DNA of 7,442 nt, taken from positions 1 through 7,442 of the forward strand of contig JABFRY010000488.1 in assembly GCA_013140955.1 (NCBI GenBank), in the 5' to 3' direction. Below are positions 5,516 to 7,442 of this stretch, in pieces. Source of the stretch: Acidobacteriota bacterium (GTDB lineage: Bacteria; Acidobacteriota; Vicinamibacteria; Vicinamibacterales; UBA2999). The first letter of the stretch is position 1. Each line of letters opens with the position of its first letter. The notes beneath the pieces are model-generated. The model saw only the letters and a program-made list of their open reading frames with translations. It did no database searches and was not told where the DNA came from. Made by a program: the position numbers and the translations under genes.

Positions 5516-6919
5516 ATGGTCACTCCCGCCTTCCTCGCCGCCCTCCGGGCCAGCCTCGGGGACACGCCCGTGCTGGTCGGCGCCGACGAACGGGCCGCCT
5601 ACGCGCACGATGCGCTCGGCGTGGGCCCGCTGCCGGACGTCGTCGTCCGTCCCGCGCACACCGCCGACGTCGCGGCCGTGGCGCGCCTCTGCCACGAGCA
5701 CGGCGTGCCCCTCATCGTGCGCGGCGCGGGGACGGGCTACACCGGCGGGGCCGTGGCCACCCGGGGCGGCGTCGTACTGGCGATGGATCGCCTGAACCGC
5801 ATCATCGAAATCGACGACGTCAACCTGCTGGCCGTCGTCGAGCCCAACGTCATCACGGCCGACCTCCAGCGGGCGGTCGAGGCGCGAGGCCTCTTCTATC
5901 CGCCCGACCCGGCCAGCCTGGAGCAGAGCTCGCTCGGCGGCAACGTGGCCGAGTGCGCGGGCGGCCCGCGCGCGTTCAAGTACGGCGTGACGCGCCGCTA
6001 CGTGCTCGGCCTCGAGGCGGTGCTGCCCACCGGCGAGATCGTCCGCACCGGATCCAAGGCCGTGAAGAACGTGGTCGGGTACGACCTCACGCAGCTGCTG
6101 GTCGGTTCCGAGGGCACGCTGGCGATCGTGACGCGCATCACCCTACGTCTCATTCCCCGACCCGCGACCTCGATCACCCTGCTGGCCACCTTTGCCACGA
6201 TCGACGCGGCCGTGGACGCCGTCACCGCCCTCATCCGGCACCGGCTCGTGCCAGCGGCGATCGAGCTCGTGGACGGCGAATCGCTCCGCGCCGTGGCGCG
6301 GCATGTCGGCCAGGCCCTGGTGCCGGAAGGCTGTGATGCGGCGCTGCTGCTCGAGGTGGACGGCTCGGCTGCTGCGGCTGCCGAGGATGCGGTGAGCGCA
6401 GCGGCCGCCTGCGCCGAGGCCGGCGCGCTGTCGGTGGACCGTGCCGCCACCGAGGAGGAGCGCCAGCGCCTCTGGACTGTGCGGCGCCAGCTCTCGCCGG
6501 CGCTCAAGGGGCCGGGCATCGCCAAGGTCAATCACGACGTGGTGGTGCCGCGGGGACGCATCCCGCAGCTGTTCGCCGAACTGGAACGGTTGCGACAGCG
6601 CCACGGGCTGCGCATCGCCGCCTTCGGTCACGCGGGCGACGGCAACATCCACGTGAACCTGCTGGTAGACGAACGTGACGAGGCCGCCGTGGCGCGCGCG
6701 CACGTGGCCGAGCGGGAACTGTTCGAGCGGGTCGTCGCCCTCGAGGGGTCCATCAGCGGCGAACACGGCATCGGGTTCGCCAAGGCGCCCTATCTCGGCA
6801 TCGAGCTCTCGCCCGACGAGATCGCGCTGATGCAGCGCGTCAAGCAGGCCTTCGACCCGAAGGGCATCCTCAATCCGGGAAAGATCTTTCCGGAGCCGAC
6901 CCCGCCGGCGCGTTCGTGA
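5516..6919 (+). CDS. glcD: FAD-linked 2-hydroxyacid oxidase, GlcD family (glycolate oxidase subunit GlcD-like)
   Basis: The 467-residue product is a flavoprotein of the vanillyl-alcohol oxidase type that would oxidise glycolate or D-lactate and pass electrons to a partner or the respiratory chain. The N-terminal FAD domain (about 40-210) carries the pyrophosphate loop RGAGTGYTGGAV (69-80), PDPASLEQSSLGGNVAE (130-146), GGPRAFKYGVT (149-159) and VVGYDLTQLLVGSEGTLAIV (186-205). The C-terminal FAD-oxidase domain carries GHAGDGNIHVN (371-381) and SGEHGIG (414-420), the metal and substrate-binding histidine motifs of this family, and closes with FDPKGILNPGKIF (446-458). The protein is full length. 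No GlcE or GlcF gene adjoins it, so D-lactate dehydrogenase (cytochrome) or D-2-hydroxyglutarate dehydrogenase remain possible. It lies 59 bp after the aminotransferase, with a stable stem-loop between them. Its last 50 bp overlap the converging downstream gene. Confidence 0.87.
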   Translation: MVTPAFLAALRASLGDTPVLVGADERAAYAHDALGVGPLPDVVVRPAHTADVAAVARLCHEHGVPLIVRGAGTGYTGGAVATRGGVVLAMDRLNRIIEIDDVNLLAVVEPNVITADLQRAVEARGLFYPPDPASLEQSSLGGNVAECAGGPRAFKYGVTRRYVLGLEAVLPTGEIVRTGSKAVKNVVGYDLTQLLVGSEGTLAIVTRITLRLIPRPATSITLLATFATIDAAVDAVTALIRHRLVPAAIELVDGESLRAVARHVGQALVPEGCDAALLLEVDGSAAAAAEDAVSAAAACAEAGALSVDRAATEEERQRLWTVRRQLSPALKGPGIAKVNHDVVVPRGRIPQLFAELERLRQRHGLRIAAFGHAGDGNIHVNLLVDERDEAAVARAHVAERELFERVVALEGSISGEHGIGFAKAPYLGIELSPDEIALMQRVKQAFDPKGILNPGKIFPEPTPPARS

Positions 6920-7442
6920 CCAGGAGCACCGTCTCCACGTCCCGCGACAGGTCCGGCTGCAGGATGGCCCCCACACGCAGCGCCGCCCGGTTGAAGTAGC
7001 CGACCGACGCCAGCGGGTGCAGCGGCACGCCGGAGGCGCGCTCGAGCGCCGCACGGTCCCTTGCGCGCACGACAAGGAGGACCCGCTCGGGGCGGCGCAC
7101 GAAGTCGATGGCGCGCTGTTCGTCGAACAGGTCCTCGTGTCGTCGCTCGGTATAGAACACGAGATTCCGGACAAACACCTGGTACTGGCCGACCGCCTCG
7201 CCGCCGGTGCGGTGCAACTCGACGAGTGTGGCCATCTCCTCCACGGCCGACGGCCTCGCGCCCGTGAGCAGCCCCAGCTGTGCGGCCAGCACCAGCGCCG
7301 CCGAGGCCAACGCCAGCGTCACGGGCAGCTCGCGCCAGGCCTGCCGTATCGCCAGCCTGATGAGGCCGCCGGCGGCCACGGCCAGGATCACGATGGCGGC
7401 GATGCGGCCCGCGCCGGCAGCGACCGGCAATCGCACGAGCAC
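6870..7442 (-). CDS. C-terminal part of a membrane protein, probably ArnT/PMT-like glycosyltransferase (family 39)
   Basis: The frame is open from the right edge to a TGA at 6872-6870, leaving 190 or more C-terminal residues of a gene that begins outside the window; a GTG at the very edge (7442) is unlikely to be the true start. Two hydrophobic segments, about 13-33 and 39-59 (VTLALASAALVLAAQLGLL), are probably the last two membrane helices. A soluble tail follows, with QYQVFVRNLVFYTERR (86-101), RPERVLLVVRAR (117-128) and near the end ETVLLVTNAP. A multi-pass enzyme ending in a small soluble domain with the YxxFxRNLxFYTxR and LLVTN pattern resembles acidobacterial ArnT-type glycosyltransferases that use polyprenyl-phosphate sugars. 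The catalytic part is not visible, so this rests on resemblance of the tail. It overlaps glcD tail to tail by 50 bp. Confidence 0.5.
   Translation of the reverse strand: MLVRLPVAAGAGRIAAIVILAVAAGGLIRLAIRQAWRELPVTLALASAALVLAAQLGLLTGARPSAVEEMATLVELHRTGGEAVGQYQVFVRNLVFYTERRHEDLFDEQRAIDFVRRPERVLLVVRARDRAALERASGVPLHPLASVGYFNRAALRVGAILQPDLSRDVETVLLVTNAPAGSAPERSFPD

Noticed and set aside
4263..6919. Beta-hydroxyaspartate cycle for glyoxylate use
   Set aside because: No hydroxyaspartate aldolase, dehydratase or iminosuccinate reductase gene is present, and the aminotransferase is class I aspartate-type.
6143..7174. Minus-strand frame (343 codons) opposite glcD
   Set aside because: It straddles glcD and the neighbouring gene and lacks motifs; glcD's conserved C-terminal domain lies on the other strand.

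Overview
The window is a GC-rich bacterial chromosome segment with strong third-position GC bias, so long false open frames occur on both strands. It holds eight protein genes, two of them cut by the window edges. There are no RNA genes, insertion sequences, CRISPR arrays or attachment sites that I can see. The mix of a bacterial TIR protein with a membrane anchor, a secreted DUF4159 protein, a D-lactate dehydrogenase with an FF(R/E)xLS-type loop, and an ArnT-like glycosyltransferase tail suggests an acidobacterium, perhaps of the Vicinamibacteria type. This is inference from gene content; no rRNA or marker tree was available.

Layout. On the minus strand, 1-810 is the N-terminal 270 codons of a TIR-domain membrane protein that starts at GTG and runs off the left edge. 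Diverging from it at 911-1741 (+) is a predicted secreted DUF4159 protein. Converging on that is a complete D-lactate dehydrogenase gene (1786-2796, -). A 231-bp divergent gap leads to rsmD (3028-3612, +) and coaD (3615-4121, +), a tight two-gene unit with 2 bases between them that ends in two adjacent stem-loops. Next come a class I (subgroup Ib-like) aminotransferase (4263-5456, +) and a GlcD-type FAD-linked oxidase (5516-6919, +), separated by a strong 14-bp stem-loop. The right edge (6870-7442, -) carries the C-terminal end of a membrane glycosyltransferase-like gene that overlaps the end of glcD tail to tail by 50 bp.

How the genes relate. rsmD and coaD are housekeeping genes (16S rRNA methylation and coenzyme A synthesis) that are often neighbours in bacteria. 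LdhA-type and GlcD-type proteins both act on D-2-hydroxyacids, one NAD-linked and the other FAD-linked, but they lie on opposite strands and need not be co-regulated. The aminotransferase may share a transcript with glcD. The TIR protein is the only gene with a possible signalling or defence role. None of its recognised partner genes is visible here, and I found no convincing new multi-gene system.
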